Notes: generated from the letters alone by a model not told the origin. 59,361 nucleotides of DNA from Roseburia sp. CAG:10041_57 (GCA_001916965.1 MNTL01000063.1:1-59361), one strand, 5' to 3'. Counted from the stretch's first letter, positions 24,863-33,973 are shown. Made by a program: numbers and translations.

Positions 24863-26034
24863 GCTTGTCCTTTCTCCAACAGATTACGCAGTGTAGGATT
24901 CACCTGCAGGAAATCAACCAGCTCCTGCACAGTCTCTCCCTTAGATGCCTTATTCTCATATCTCATTCCTGTCTTCTTCACTGCACGGATCAGTATATTC
25001 TTAGGTGTATGTTCCATATCAATGAACTCCAGAATCTGGGTATCATATCCCTGTTCTTCCAGAAGATCTGCACGGATCGCATCTGTAAGCAGTGCTGACA
25101 TTCGTTCTTTGATCAGCCCGTATTTTGTAGCCGCCTCCAGCTCCTTACAATGTATCTGTCTGTTCAGCTCATGCTGACAGCAGGGAACGGATAATATAAC
25201 CTTGGCATTCCACCTGACTGCCTTAGCCAGTGCATAGTCCGTTGCAGTATCGCAGGCATGCAGCGTTACTACCATATCTACCTCATCAACACCCTGGTAA
25301 GTGCTGATATCTCCCACATGAAAAGTCAGTCCGTCATAACCGTATTTTTGGCTTAACACATTACACTTTTCTATCACATCTTCCTTTAAATCTAATCCTA
25401 TGACTTGTATATCATAATTATTCAATATTTTCAAATAATAATAAAGTGCAAAGGTCAGGTACGATTTGCCACAGCCAAAATCAATAATGGTCAATGTCCT
25501 GTCTTTTGGCAAACTGGGAAGGATATCCCTGACAAATTCCAGATATCTGTTAATCTGACGGAATTTATCATACTTGGCATGTACAATACGTCCTTCCCCA
25601 GTCTGCACGCCCAGATCTACCAGAAAAGGCACACTGACTCCCTCTTCTAAAATATACTGTTTTGTCTTATTGTGATTCAGCTTACTAACTGAAATATTCT
25701 GTTCTTCTTTCTGCTGCCTGCGCTTTATGGTTACTTTGCCTTTTTTACTCACTAATACTGTAATATGTTCTTTTGCCGTATCCATCTCAAGCTGTTTGAA
25801 ATCCTGTGCGAGCCCCGCCACATAATCAGGCAGCTTATCCGTCTCTAGATTCGTATGGTATGCCTTATTATTGCTGAATCGTTCTGCCTGGTAGATCAGC
25901 TTGTCCTTTATAACGACAGGACGCAGCTTTACCTTACCGGCATTCTCTTTATCTCTGGGATTACTGGCAATGATTCCCGTAAAGATCACCTGATTCTCTA
26001 TCTGTTGTTCCATCAGCAGCTTTAATGTGTCCAT
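24859..26034 (-). CDS. class I SAM-dependent methyltransferase
   Basis: 391 residues. The SAM-binding core occupies about residues 185-300: motif I IIDFGCGKSYLTFAL, the acidic end of strand 2 VIGLDLK, GDISTY, and VVTLHACDTATDYAL, followed by VPCCQHELNRQI. The layout is that of the GSTCD/Methyltransf_13-like group of putative RNA or protein methyltransferases. The N-terminal 150 residues form a separate domain with a basic patch (KKGKVTIKRRQQKEEQ) that may bind nucleic acid. The substrate is unknown. GAGG precedes the ATG, and the stop overlaps the next gene as ATGA, so the two are translated together despite no obvious functional link. Confidence 0.85.
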   Translation of the reverse strand: MDTLKLLMEQQIENQVIFTGIIASNPRDKENAGKVKLRPVVIKDKLIYQAERFSNNKAYHTNLETDKLPDYVAGLAQDFKQLEMDTAKEHITVLVSKKGKVTIKRRQQKEEQNISVSKLNHNKTKQYILEEGVSVPFLVDLGVQTGEGRIVHAKYDKFRQINRYLEFVRDILPSLPKDRTLTIIDFGCGKSYLTFALYYYLKILNNYDIQVIGLDLKEDVIEKCNVLSQKYGYDGLTFHVGDISTYQGVDEVDMVVTLHACDTATDYALAKAVRWNAKVILSVPCCQHELNRQIHCKELEAATKYGLIKERMSALLTDAIRADLLEEQGYDTQILEFIDMEHTPKNILIRAVKKTGMRYENKASKGETVQELVDFLQVNPTLRNLLEKGQA

Positions 26035-26097
26035 AATGTTCCTCTCTTCCGTTCCTGTCTGTTCCTTTACCAGTTCACATGACTCTGAATAGATACT

Positions 26098-26126
26098 ATA
26101 TTACTGCAATTACAGGCAATCCGCAA
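26098..26126 (-). promoter_or_regulatory. possible promoter of the methyltransferase operon
   Basis: Minus strand TTGCGG (26121-26126), 17-base spacer, TAATAT (26098-26103). The -35 hexamer overlaps the end of the long hairpin at 26123-26164. Confidence 0.45.
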
Positions 26127-26164
26127 GATTGCAGTTATAACCTGATCAGAAACTGCAATCTTGC
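26123..26164. repeat. 14-bp perfect inverted repeat next to a promoter
   Basis: gcaagattgcagtt (26123-26136) and its exact complement (26151-26164), 14-base loop, without a T-run on either strand. One arm overlaps the putative -35 of the methyltransferase promoter, so it could be an operator or a terminator of the upstream small gene. Confidence 0.6.
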
Positions 26165-26179
26165 ATCTATGTCTTGCTT

Positions 26180-26566
26180 CTAAAAAAGATAATACTTTTT
26201 CTTTTTATTTCGTCTTTTCAGTATTTCATAATATACCAGTACTGTAATCAGTTCTCTGATCCATGGCCATTTGTCTTCTTCCTGTTCTTGGCAAAGCTTC
26301 GCCTCTTCCTGCTTTATTGTGGTCATGATACTGTCTATAAACCGTTCCAGCTGCCATCTGTCAGGATACTGGTCATAGATCATACTGCCCTCATAATCCA
26401 TACGATCCAGCATCTGGCTGATCCGGACCTGATATTTTTTAGCATAAGAAGGATACATCTGCTGCAGATATTCCAGATCTCCGGCTACTGCATCTGCATC
26501 CATCTGTCCCAAGTCCTCATACTGTGAATATGCATGATAAAAAGGAAGCGCCCTACGATAATCCAT
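26180..26566 (-). CDS. small soluble protein, unknown function
   Basis: 128 residues, predicted mostly helical, with no signal peptide; it ends in a basic tail (KRRNKKKKYYLF). Contains DLEYLQQMYPS and RISQMLDRMDYEGSMIYDQYPDR. Lachnospiraceae genomes often carry such a protein beside the atp operon, but I do not recognise a named family. The ATG at 26566 has GGGAG eight bases upstream. The start codon region is inside the arms of the hairpin at 26544-26609, so expression would depend on how often polymerase passes it. Confidence 0.7.
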   Translation of the reverse strand: MDYRRALPFYHAYSQYEDLGQMDADAVAGDLEYLQQMYPSYAKKYQVRISQMLDRMDYEGSMIYDQYPDRWQLERFIDSIMTTIKQEEAKLCQEQEEDKWPWIRELITVLVYYEILKRRNKKKKYYLF

Positions 26567-26609
26567 GGCATTGTCTCCCTGCCTTTTTATGATTATCATA
26601 TGCGCTTCC
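26544..26609 (-). terminator. long hairpin ending the atp operon and overlapping the next start
   Basis: Minus strand GGAAGCGC (26602-26609) pairs with GCGCTTCC (26544-26551) and an inner GATAATC/GATTATC stem (26591-26597 with 26557-26563), followed by TTTTTAT. The loop contains the ribosome site of the 128-residue gene; the ATG and codons 2-8 form the 3' arm and T-run. It could act as the atp terminator, as a translation switch, or both. Confidence 0.6.
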
Positions 26610-26631
26610 GTATTTTTGGTGTTACTATGTG

Positions 26632-27033
26632 TTATCTGAGCTGTGCCGCATTGATTCTTGTGATAGATCTCATCAATGCTGCCTCTGCTCTGGCTACGTC
26701 AACATTTGCTCTGCTGCGCAGTCTTGCCTCAGCACGTTCTCTTGCCGCCTTGGCACGCTCTTCATCAATCTCTCCAGGCCACTCAATGACTTCTGCCAGA
26801 ATAGTGACTTCATCCTGTAGAATCTGTACGAATCCGGCATGAAGTGCTGCACTCTTTGTCTGGTCGCCCTGCGTAATTCTAAGAATCCCAGGACTTACGA
26901 TTACAGTGAGAGGAGCATGTCCTTTATAAATACCGATCTCACCCTCTGTCGTATTGAATTCTACCATATCCACATCTTCGTTATAGAATTCACGATCCGG
27001 TGTCACAATTGTAAGTTTGAACTTCTCTGCCAT
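26632..27033 (-). CDS. atpC: ATP synthase F1 epsilon subunit
   Basis: 133 residues. Part of the central stalk; couples rotation to catalysis and can inhibit ATP hydrolysis. The N-terminal beta sandwich (KLTIVTPDREFYNEDVDMVEF, GEIGIYKGHAPL) and C-terminal two-helix domain (DEERAKAARERAEARLRSR) match the family. AAGGGG upstream. It lies 11 bases after atpD and is the last gene of the operon. Confidence 0.97.
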   Translation of the reverse strand: MAEKFKLTIVTPDREFYNEDVDMVEFNTTEGEIGIYKGHAPLTVIVSPGILRITQGDQTKSAALHAGFVQILQDEVTILAEVIEWPGEIDEERAKAARERAEARLRSRANVDVARAEAALMRSITRINAAQLR

Positions 27034-27044
27034 TTGCTCACCCC

Positions 27045-28439
27045 TTACTTGGCACGGGCTACTACATCATCAATAGTTCCGGCATTCAGGAAATGACCTT
27101 CCGGGATATCATCATGTTTGCCTTCCAGAATCTCCTTGAAACCTCTGATTGTTTCTGAAATCGGCACATACTTACCATCTACACCGGTAAACTGCTCTGC
27201 AACGTGGAATGGCTGGGACAGGAATCTCTGTATCTTTCTGGCACGGCTTACGACCAGCTTATCATCTTCTGAAAGCTCATCCATACCCAGAATTGCGATA
27301 ATATCCTGTAATTCCTTATATTTCTGCAGAATCTGCTGTACGCCTCTGGCTACCTGATAATGTTCCTCACCTACGATACGAGGATCCAGGATTCTGGATG
27401 TAGACTCCAACGGGTCTACAGCAGGATAAATACCAAGTTCTACAATAGAACGGGACAGAACCGTAGTTGCATCCAGATGGGCAAATGTCGTTGCCGGTGC
27501 AGGGTCTGTCAAGTCATCCGCAGGAACATATACAGCCTGTACAGATGTAATGGAACCATTCTTGGTGGATGTGATTCTCTCCTGCAAAGCACCCATTTCC
27601 GTCTGTAATGTAGGCTGATAACCTACTGCGGAAGGCATACGGCCAAGCAATGCGGATACTTCACTACCAGCCTGTGTAAATCTGAAAATATTATCAATGA
27701 ATAAAAGGACATCCTTGCCGCCTTTGTCACGGAAGTACTCTGCCATGGTAAGTCCTGTCAGACCTACACGCATTCTGGCTCCAGGTGGCTCGTTCATCTG
27801 TCCGAATACCATGGTCGTTTTGTTAATAACACCTGAATCTGTCATTTCATGATACAAATCATTACCCTCACGGGTACGCTCACCTACACCGGTAAATACA
27901 GAATATCCACCGTGTTCTGTAGCGATATTTCGAATCAGCTCCTGAATCAGGACTGTCTTACCTACACCGGCACCACCAAACAGACCAATCTTACCACCCT
28001 TCTGATAAGGGCAAAGAAGGTCTACGACCTTAATACCGGTCTCCAGCAGTTCTGTTTCTGTTGACTGCTCCTTGAATTCAGGTGCAGGTCTGTGAATCGG
28101 CTCATAGCCTACGCCTTCCGGAACAGGTTTATTATCAATGGGTTCACCAAGTACGTTAAACATACGTCCCAGTGTATTTTCTCCTACCGGTACGGTAATG
28201 GGCGCTCCTGTTGCCTGCGCATCCATTCCTCTCATCAATCCGTCAGTAGGTCCCATGGCGATACATCTTACCGTATCATCACCCAGATGCTGTGCCACCT
28301 CGACTGTCAGATTGGAACCATCCGTGCGAGTGATCCTGATTGCTTCATTGATCTGTGGAAGTTCCCCTTCTTTGAACTTAATATCGAGTACGGCACCGAC
28401 AACCTGTGTAATCTTACCAATTACTGTCTTATCTGCCAT
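27045..28439 (-). CDS. atpD: ATP synthase F1 beta subunit
   Basis: 464 residues. Catalytic subunit of F1. The P-loop GGAGVGKTVL, catalytic Glu region GERTREGNDLYHEM, Walker B VLLFIDNIFRFTQAGSEVSALLGRMPSAVGYQPTL-like block and the DELSEDDK segment (equivalent to DELSEED) are all intact. Length is standard. AAGAGG precedes the ATG. In the atp operon between atpG and atpC. Confidence 0.98.
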   Translation of the reverse strand: MADKTVIGKITQVVGAVLDIKFKEGELPQINEAIRITRTDGSNLTVEVAQHLGDDTVRCIAMGPTDGLMRGMDAQATGAPITVPVGENTLGRMFNVLGEPIDNKPVPEGVGYEPIHRPAPEFKEQSTETELLETGIKVVDLLCPYQKGGKIGLFGGAGVGKTVLIQELIRNIATEHGGYSVFTGVGERTREGNDLYHEMTDSGVINKTTMVFGQMNEPPGARMRVGLTGLTMAEYFRDKGGKDVLLFIDNIFRFTQAGSEVSALLGRMPSAVGYQPTLQTEMGALQERITSTKNGSITSVQAVYVPADDLTDPAPATTFAHLDATTVLSRSIVELGIYPAVDPLESTSRILDPRIVGEEHYQVARGVQQILQKYKELQDIIAILGMDELSEDDKLVVSRARKIQRFLSQPFHVAEQFTGVDGKYVPISETIRGFKEILEGKHDDIPEGHFLNAGTIDDVVARAK

Positions 28440-28489
28440 TTTCTACCTCTTTCTTATATTATCATTTTATTGTGCGGGTAAGCTTACCC

Positions 28490-29347
28490 TTATGAAATAG
28501 CCTCCGCACCTGCGATGATTTCTGTTAATTCCTGTGTAATCGAGCTTTGACGGGCTCTATTATAAAGGAGCGACAGTTTACTGATCATATCATCAGCATT
28601 GCTGGTAGCAGAATCCATAGCCTGCATTCTTGCTCCGTTCTCACTTGCTACAGATTCGATAAGTGCTCCATAGATCAGGCTTGTAATATACTTGGGAATG
28701 ATCAGATCAATCGCTTCCTCACACTCCGGTTCAAATTCCATCACTGCCTGATGATTCTCACTCTGTGGACGGTCATCCTCTACTTTTACAGGCAGAAGCT
28801 TCAACAAGGTTGGAACATGCGTCACTGTATTTTTAAATCCGGTGTAAGCAACATAGATTTCTCCAATTCTGCCTGCAGCGAACTCTTCCAACAGCTTCTT
28901 GCTTATTTCCATTGCATCAGAATACATTGGCTCGTCAATTACTTCCGAATAATCCGCTGCAATTGTATAGCCAAGCCTTGCCAATGCATCCCTGCCCTTT
29001 GTACCTATCGTATAGAGCAACAGATCTTCCTTCTTGAAATCACTGTTTTTGATCAGTTTCACAATGTTAGAGTTATACCCTCCGGCAAGTCCTCTATTAG
29101 CAGTGATCACAATAACTGCCTTCTTAGTAGATTCTCCAGCCATCAGGAACGGATGGTTCACTGTCCCTGCTTTGGACAGCATAGATGCCACCGTATCATA
29201 CATGCAGGAGAAATATGTCTTAGACTTCTCCGCACGCCCCTTTGCCCTCTGCAGCTTTACAGTGGATACCAGCTTCATCGCTTTCGTAATCTGCTGTGTA
29301 CTCTGTACAGAGCTCTTACGCCTTTTGATGTCTCTCATGGAAGCCAT
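28490..29347 (-). CDS. atpG: ATP synthase F1 gamma subunit
   Basis: 285 residues. The rotating central shaft. N-terminal MASMRDIKRRKSSVQSTQQITKAMKLVS and C-terminal ARQSSITQELTEIIAGAEAI helices form the coiled coil; the Rossmann-like middle has ITANRGLAGGYNSNI. AAAGGAG upstream. Confidence 0.97.
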   Translation of the reverse strand: MASMRDIKRRKSSVQSTQQITKAMKLVSTVKLQRAKGRAEKSKTYFSCMYDTVASMLSKAGTVNHPFLMAGESTKKAVIVITANRGLAGGYNSNIVKLIKNSDFKKEDLLLYTIGTKGRDALARLGYTIAADYSEVIDEPMYSDAMEISKKLLEEFAAGRIGEIYVAYTGFKNTVTHVPTLLKLLPVKVEDDRPQSENHQAVMEFEPECEEAIDLIIPKYITSLIYGALIESVASENGARMQAMDSATSNADDMISKLSLLYNRARQSSITQELTEIIAGAEAIS

Positions 29348-29375
29348 AAGAAAACTCCTTTCTTGTCAGAAGACA

Positions 29376-30881
29376 TTAGTGAAATCTCTTCTTAAACTCT
29401 TCGATTGCTGTAACCAGTGTTTTTTCTGTTTCGTCAGAAATTACCTGCTCCTCCTTGATTGCCTGCGGAACCTGAGGATACTGTGTATCCAGGAACTCAA
29501 AGAATTCACTTTCAAATCTTGTAATATTCTCTACAGGTACATCCAGAAGATATTTCTTGGTTGCTACATACAGGATAATAACCTGATACTGTACAGGCAT
29601 TGGCTTATACTGAGGCTGTTTCAATACTTCTTTGATTCTGACACCCTGTTCCAGCTTCTCCTTGGTATCTGCATCCAGTTCGGAACCAAACTGTGCAAAA
29701 GATGCCAGTTCACGATACTGTGCCAGTTCAACACGGATTGGCGCTGCAATCTTCTTTATAGCTTTAATCTGTGCTGAACCACCTACTCGTGATACGGATA
29801 AGCCGGCATTAACAGCAGGTCTGAAGCCTGAATTGAACATTTCTGTCTCCAGATAGATCTGACCATCTGTAATAGAGATAACATTGGTTGGGATGTATGC
29901 AGATACATCTCCTGCCTGTGTCTCAATAATAGGAAGTGCTGTCAGGGAACCTCCGCCGTATTCATCACTCATACGAACAGCTCTTTCAAGCAGTCTGGAA
30001 TGCAGATAGAATACGTCACCAGGATATGCTTCACGGCCGGGTGGACGTCTCAGAAGCAGGGAGAGTGTACGGTATGCAGTAGCATGCTTACTTAAATCAT
30101 CATAAATGACAAGTACATCTTCTCCATTCTCCATCCATTCCTCACCGATCGCACAGCCCGCATACGGTGCTATATACTGTAACGGTGCCAATTCACTTGC
30201 AGTAGATGCTACTACTGTGGTGTAAGACATAGCTCCGAACTCTTCAAGAGTCTTCACAATTGTTGCAACAGTAGATGCTTTCTGACCAATTGCAACATAA
30301 ATACATTTTACATTCTGTCCCTTCTGGTTGATGATCGTATCAATGGCAATTGCCGTTTTACCGGTCTGTCTGTCACCAATGATAAGTTCTCGCTGTCCTC
30401 TTCCGATAGGTACCATGGCATCAATTGCCTTAATACCAGTCTGTAGTGGGGTATCAACAGATTTTCTGGTGATAACGCCGGAAGCGACTCTTTCGATCTG
30501 ACGATATTTGTCTGTCTGGATAGGACCTTTACCATCAATTGGCTGTCCCAGTGCATTCACTACTCGTCCAAGCATTGCGTCTCCTACAGGTACTTCTACT
30601 ACTCGTCCTGTAGTCTTTACAGTGTCACCTTCATTGATACTGCTGGCGCTTCCCAATAATACTGCACCAACATTATCTTCCTCCAAGTTCATGACCATAC
30701 CATATACTTCACCGGGGAATTCCAAAAGTTCACCCTGCATTGCTTTCTCAAGTCCGTGCACACGGGCAATACCATCTGCTACCTGAATAACTGTACCCAC
30801 ATCGGATACTTCCAGGTCAGAAGCATACCTCTTAATCTGATCCTTAATCACAGAACTGATTTCTTCTGGTCTCAAATTCAT
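29376..30881 (-). CDS. atpA: ATP synthase F1 alpha subunit
   Basis: 501 residues. Non-catalytic nucleotide-binding subunit of F1. P-loop GDRQTGKTAI, the signature PAVNAGLSVSRVGGSAQ and YDDLSKHATAYR are present. The N-terminal beta barrel contains GDAMLGRVVNALGQPIDGKGP. Normal length, no anomalies. Preceded by atpH, 39 bases away. Confidence 0.98.
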   Translation of the reverse strand: MNLRPEEISSVIKDQIKRYASDLEVSDVGTVIQVADGIARVHGLEKAMQGELLEFPGEVYGMVMNLEEDNVGAVLLGSASSINEGDTVKTTGRVVEVPVGDAMLGRVVNALGQPIDGKGPIQTDKYRQIERVASGVITRKSVDTPLQTGIKAIDAMVPIGRGQRELIIGDRQTGKTAIAIDTIINQKGQNVKCIYVAIGQKASTVATIVKTLEEFGAMSYTTVVASTASELAPLQYIAPYAGCAIGEEWMENGEDVLVIYDDLSKHATAYRTLSLLLRRPPGREAYPGDVFYLHSRLLERAVRMSDEYGGGSLTALPIIETQAGDVSAYIPTNVISITDGQIYLETEMFNSGFRPAVNAGLSVSRVGGSAQIKAIKKIAAPIRVELAQYRELASFAQFGSELDADTKEKLEQGVRIKEVLKQPQYKPMPVQYQVIILYVATKKYLLDVPVENITRFESEFFEFLDTQYPQVPQAIKEEQVISDETEKTLVTAIEEFKKRFH

Positions 30882-30920
30882 ATGGATCTTCGCACCTTTC
30901 TTGTTTATTTCATCATAGTT

Positions 30921-31469
30921 CTATACCAGCTGGATTGCCATAAGCTCCCGCTCCATTTTATCCAGCTTTGTACGAATACTGCTGTCTACTACACGATCTC
31001 CGATTCGAATGATCATACCGCCGATCAGTGTAGGATCAACTGTATAATTACATTCAATCTGCTCATAATCCGTGGTATCCAGCAGACGCTTTTCGATATC
31101 CTCTTTCTCCTGCACGGATAAATCAACAGCAGTTGTTACATCCACTGTACCGATATGGTTGTATTCCTTCACTTCCGCAATAAAAGTATCCAGAATTTCT
31201 TCAATCTTTCCATATCTGTCCTTATCCACGATGGTAATGAGGAAACCGAGCAGCTCATTATCTATTCTGCCGCGAAAGATATTCTCAAGTGCAGCTTTTT
31301 TCTCTTCCTTGGGAATCTTAGGATGATTCATGAATTTATGAAACTCCTCATTATCCCTCAGAATCTGCTGAAGGCTCTCTACCTCCTGTCTGAAGCTGAC
31401 CGTCTGATTCTCTTCTATGGCAAGTTCAAATAACGCATCTGCGTATGTTTTGGAAATCAGCTTAGCCAT
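30921..31469 (-). CDS. atpH: ATP synthase delta subunit
   Basis: 182 residues. Links the peripheral stalk to F1. N-terminal KTYADALFELAIEENQ and C-terminal GGMIIRIGDRVVDSSIRTKLDKM match OSCP/delta. Its start overlaps the end of atpF by 13 bases, so translation is coupled. Confidence 0.95.
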   Translation of the reverse strand: MAKLISKTYADALFELAIEENQTVSFRQEVESLQQILRDNEEFHKFMNHPKIPKEEKKAALENIFRGRIDNELLGFLITIVDKDRYGKIEEILDTFIAEVKEYNHIGTVDVTTAVDLSVQEKEDIEKRLLDTTDYEQIECNYTVDPTLIGGMIIRIGDRVVDSSIRTKLDKMERELMAIQLV

Positions 31470-31999
31470 GTGCTATCACCTATTTCTTTCAATGTTTCCT
31501 CAATGAGTTCATGCTGTGCATTGGCATCTATATTCGCTGCTACAATCTTTGCTGCCATAACAGATGCAACTGCAACCATTTCACGTTTTACCTCATCTGC
31601 CATCTTCTTCTTTTCAAGCTCTGCCTCTACTTTGGCCCGATCCACGATCTTTGTAGCTTCTTCCTTAGCCTCTGCGACAATTCTTGCTTCATTCTCCATG
31701 CCGCGTTTACGGGCATCTGCCAGAATCGCTTCAGCTTCTTTTTCTACTGCTGCCAGCTTCTCTTCATAGAGCCTGCGGCTCTCCTTGGCGCTTTCCTGAT
31801 CCTGCGCAGCCTGTTCCAGTTCACCTTTTATCTTATTCTGTCTGTCCTGAAGCATTTTTCTTACAGGATTGAACAGATAATGTGATGCAAACATAAAAAG
31901 AAAGAACATGGCTATGATCATCAGGGATGCATCTGCAAGAAGCTGAAAATCCAGATCGAACAAACGGCTTAATCCTTCCGTTTCAGTAGCAAGTATCAT
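31457..31999 (-). CDS. atpF: ATP synthase F0 b subunit
   Basis: 180 residues. Peripheral stalk. One N-terminal membrane helix (about residues 25-45, LMIIAMFFLFMFASHYLF) followed by a long Glu/Lys/Ala-rich coiled coil. About 15 residues longer than many b subunits at the N-terminus (MILATETEGLSRLFDLDF); AGGAGG lies eight bases before this ATG, supporting it. Confidence 0.95.
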   Translation of the reverse strand: MILATETEGLSRLFDLDFQLLADASLMIIAMFFLFMFASHYLFNPVRKMLQDRQNKIKGELEQAAQDQESAKESRRLYEEKLAAVEKEAEAILADARKRGMENEARIVAEAKEEATKIVDRAKVEAELEKKKMADEVKREMVAVASVMAAKIVAANIDANAQHELIEETLKEIGDSTWLS

Positions 32000-32041
32000 G
32001 CTGTAAGCCTCCTTTCTTCATTTTTACTCCTAAGTTCGGGC

Positions 32042-32296
32042 TTAGGGAACTAAAGGCTTAACGAATAACAGAAGCATGGCAACCAACAGACCATACAGAC
32101 CTGTTGTCTCGGCAACTGCCTGTCCAAGAAGCATGGTAGATGTAATATCTGATTTTGCTCCCGGATTTCTTCCTACTGCTGCTGCTGCATGTCCTGCTGC
32201 GATACCCTGACCAACACCAGGTCCGATACCGGCGATAACTGCCAGACCTGCGCCGATTGCTGAACAACCTAAGATAAAGTTTGAATTAAATTCCAT
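32042..32296 (-). CDS. atpE: ATP synthase F0 c subunit, sodium-binding type
   Basis: 84 residues, two membrane helices. Forms the rotor ring. Besides the ion carboxylate E63, it has P26, Q30, T64, T65 and Y68 (GPGVGQG and AETTGLY), which correspond to P28, Q32, E65, S66, T67 and Y70 of the Ilyobacter tartaricus Na+ ring. This pattern predicts Na+ rather than H+ coupling. AAGGAGG precedes the ATG. Confidence 0.97.
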   Translation of the reverse strand: MEFNSNFILGCSAIGAGLAVIAGIGPGVGQGIAAGHAAAAVGRNPGAKSDITSTMLLGQAVAETTGLYGLLVAMLLLFVKPLVP

Positions 32297-32322
32297 GTAA
32301 TAGTTCCTCCTTATGTTATAAA

Positions 32323-33039
32323 TTATCCTTCAATTGCATTATTAATGTATGTCATGGTCAACATACTGAATACATACGTCTGAATTGCTCCTGAGAACAA
32401 ATCAAAATACACATGAAGTGCTGCAGGCCATGCTGTAGCAATAAATCCCAGTAATCCATAGATCAATGCCATCATAACTGTTCCCGAAAGGACATTGGCG
32501 AACAGACGCAAAGACAGAGAAATCGGTACAGCGATATCTCCGATGATATTGATTGGCGCCCAGATAGGCCATGGATCACACAGTCCCTTGATGACACCTG
32601 ATACCTTCTGATACCTGAACTTATTAAATGTGATCAAGGTAAAAGTAATCAGTCCTAATGCAAGTGTCACACCATAATCTGCTGTTGGCGGTCTAAGTCC
32701 AAACAGTCCCGATATGTTGCTCAACAGTATGAACATGAAGAGAATACCGATATAGTTGGCAAAAGCGGCTCCATTCTTACCCATGACACCGTTTACCATG
32801 CCATCAAGCTTCTCCACGATCAGTTCCACCACATTCTGAAAACCACCTGGGACTTCACTTGCATGCTTAACCGCCCGATTTGCGCATAGACAGAAGATGA
32901 CCAGCATCATCATTACTATGAACAGGCATACATGCGTGGTTGTTATCCATACTGTATGACCAAAGAAACTGTACTGGAATACTCCATGTATCATAAAATC
33001 TATATCATCAGCCGAGGATAACAAAATTCCTGCTTCCAT
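32323..33039 (-). CDS. atpB: ATP synthase F0 a subunit
   Basis: 238 residues, five to six membrane helices. Provides the ion half-channels. The essential arginine is in SLRLFANVLSGTVM; the C-terminal GAIQTYVFSMLTMTYINNA block is conserved. AGGAGG is eight bases before the ATG. Confidence 0.97.
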   Translation of the reverse strand: MEAGILLSSADDIDFMIHGVFQYSFFGHTVWITTTHVCLFIVMMMLVIFCLCANRAVKHASEVPGGFQNVVELIVEKLDGMVNGVMGKNGAAFANYIGILFMFILLSNISGLFGLRPPTADYGVTLALGLITFTLITFNKFRYQKVSGVIKGLCDPWPIWAPINIIGDIAVPISLSLRLFANVLSGTVMMALIYGLLGFIATAWPAALHVYFDLFSGAIQTYVFSMLTMTYINNAIEG

Positions 33040-33063
33040 AAACTCACCTCCTGTTTCTATTCT

Positions 33064-33474
33064 TTATTCAGTTTTTTCTTTCCTGTGGGACAGCTTTGCA
33101 AAAAGCGGCTGTATATATGCAGATACTTTAAGTCCAATAATTCCTACAAATGCCGCTATGGGGTTGCCTACTTCAGTTATCATTAGAACCCCAAGCACAA
33201 GAATCACTGCAAGATAACGTATGATGCTGTGTCTTGCCACTGCTGCCTGCGCCCCTTTTTCACCCCGATCCAGCACATGATCCAGGACATATGCCATATG
33301 CAATGCCATGCCAAGTGCAGTCAGAACCCCGATCCAGAGTCCTATGGTATAGTTTAGCTTATCTGCTACAAGGAAGACGCCTGCTATTTCACTGATTACA
33401 CCGCATACAATGATTCCAAGCATTAACCCTGGCAGTGCACTATTGATGTCTCGAAGCCTGCGCATTTCTTCCAT
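33064..33474 (-). CDS. atpI: ATP synthase subunit I family protein
   Basis: 136 residues with four predicted membrane helices (residues 14-37, 44-66, 88-104 and 107-122). Similar in size and position to the AtpI-type proteins that help assemble the c-ring. Its ATG lies 35 bases inside the upstream gene, so translation is coupled. The family is weakly conserved; assignment rests on position and topology. Confidence 0.75.
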   Translation of the reverse strand: MEEMRRLRDINSALPGLMLGIIVCGVISEIAGVFLVADKLNYTIGLWIGVLTALGMALHMAYVLDHVLDRGEKGAQAAVARHSIIRYLAVILVLGVLMITEVGNPIAAFVGIIGLKVSAYIQPLFAKLSHRKEKTE

Positions 33475-33790
33475 CTCCCTTTTTGCTGATTAGAACATGG
33501 TCAGTCTGCCCTTTCTCTTTCGCAAGCCTGCTTCTTACAGACGCATAATCATTATTTGGAGTATCCTTATTTTCATACACCTTTCGCGCCAAAATAAAAA
33601 TATTCCGAAATCCTGCCAATGCGCCCACAAAAAAAAGCAGAACAAAAAGAAATTCTGTTCCTAACCTCTGATCCAGATACCACCCCAGAAATGAACATAA
33701 TGCGATAGGAACAAGCATCGTTATGCCAAATTGTGTAACCAGTGCAAATGACTGGTATACCTTAGACCGATCTTTCTTCCCGTCTCTCAT
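33440..33790 (-). CDS. AtpZ/AtpI family membrane protein
   Basis: 116 residues with two membrane helices: TQFGITMLVPIALCSFLGWYLDQ and FLFVLLFFVGALAGFRNIF. The Gly-rich hairpin FLGWYLDQRLGT and GALAGFRN are the AtpZ/AtpI signature; in other bacteria the family takes part in c-ring assembly or cation transport beside F-type ATPase. First gene of the operon, GGGAG six bases before the ATG. The basic C-terminal tail is extended. Confidence 0.8.
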   Translation of the reverse strand: MRDGKKDRSKVYQSFALVTQFGITMLVPIALCSFLGWYLDQRLGTEFLFVLLFFVGALAGFRNIFILARKVYENKDTPNNDYASVRSRLAKEKGQTDHVLISKKGDGRNAQASRHQ

Positions 33791-33822
33791 TTTCTGCTCC
33801 CTTCTTTCGATATCTGAATATA

Positions 33823-33851
33823 ATTATACCGACTTTCACTTTTTCTGTCTA
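33823..33851 (-). promoter_or_regulatory. atp operon promoter
   Basis: Minus strand TAGACA (33846-33851), 17-base spacer, TATAAT (33823-33828). A second possible start has an extended -10 TGGTATAAT with its TATAAT at 33905-33910. Confidence 0.75.
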
Positions 33852-33973
33852 GCAAATGACTGTTTTTTTCGTGTTATTTATTCTATTTTTATTATTTGCA
33901 TAATTATACCAACTAATTATGTTTATATTGTCCATGTGAACACATTTTTAATCCTGATTTTGTCCGCATCTAC

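Noticed and set aside
29034..29777. 247-codon plus-strand frame across atpG and atpA
   Set aside because: It is antisense to two clearly conserved genes and lacks a ribosome site and plausible protein character.
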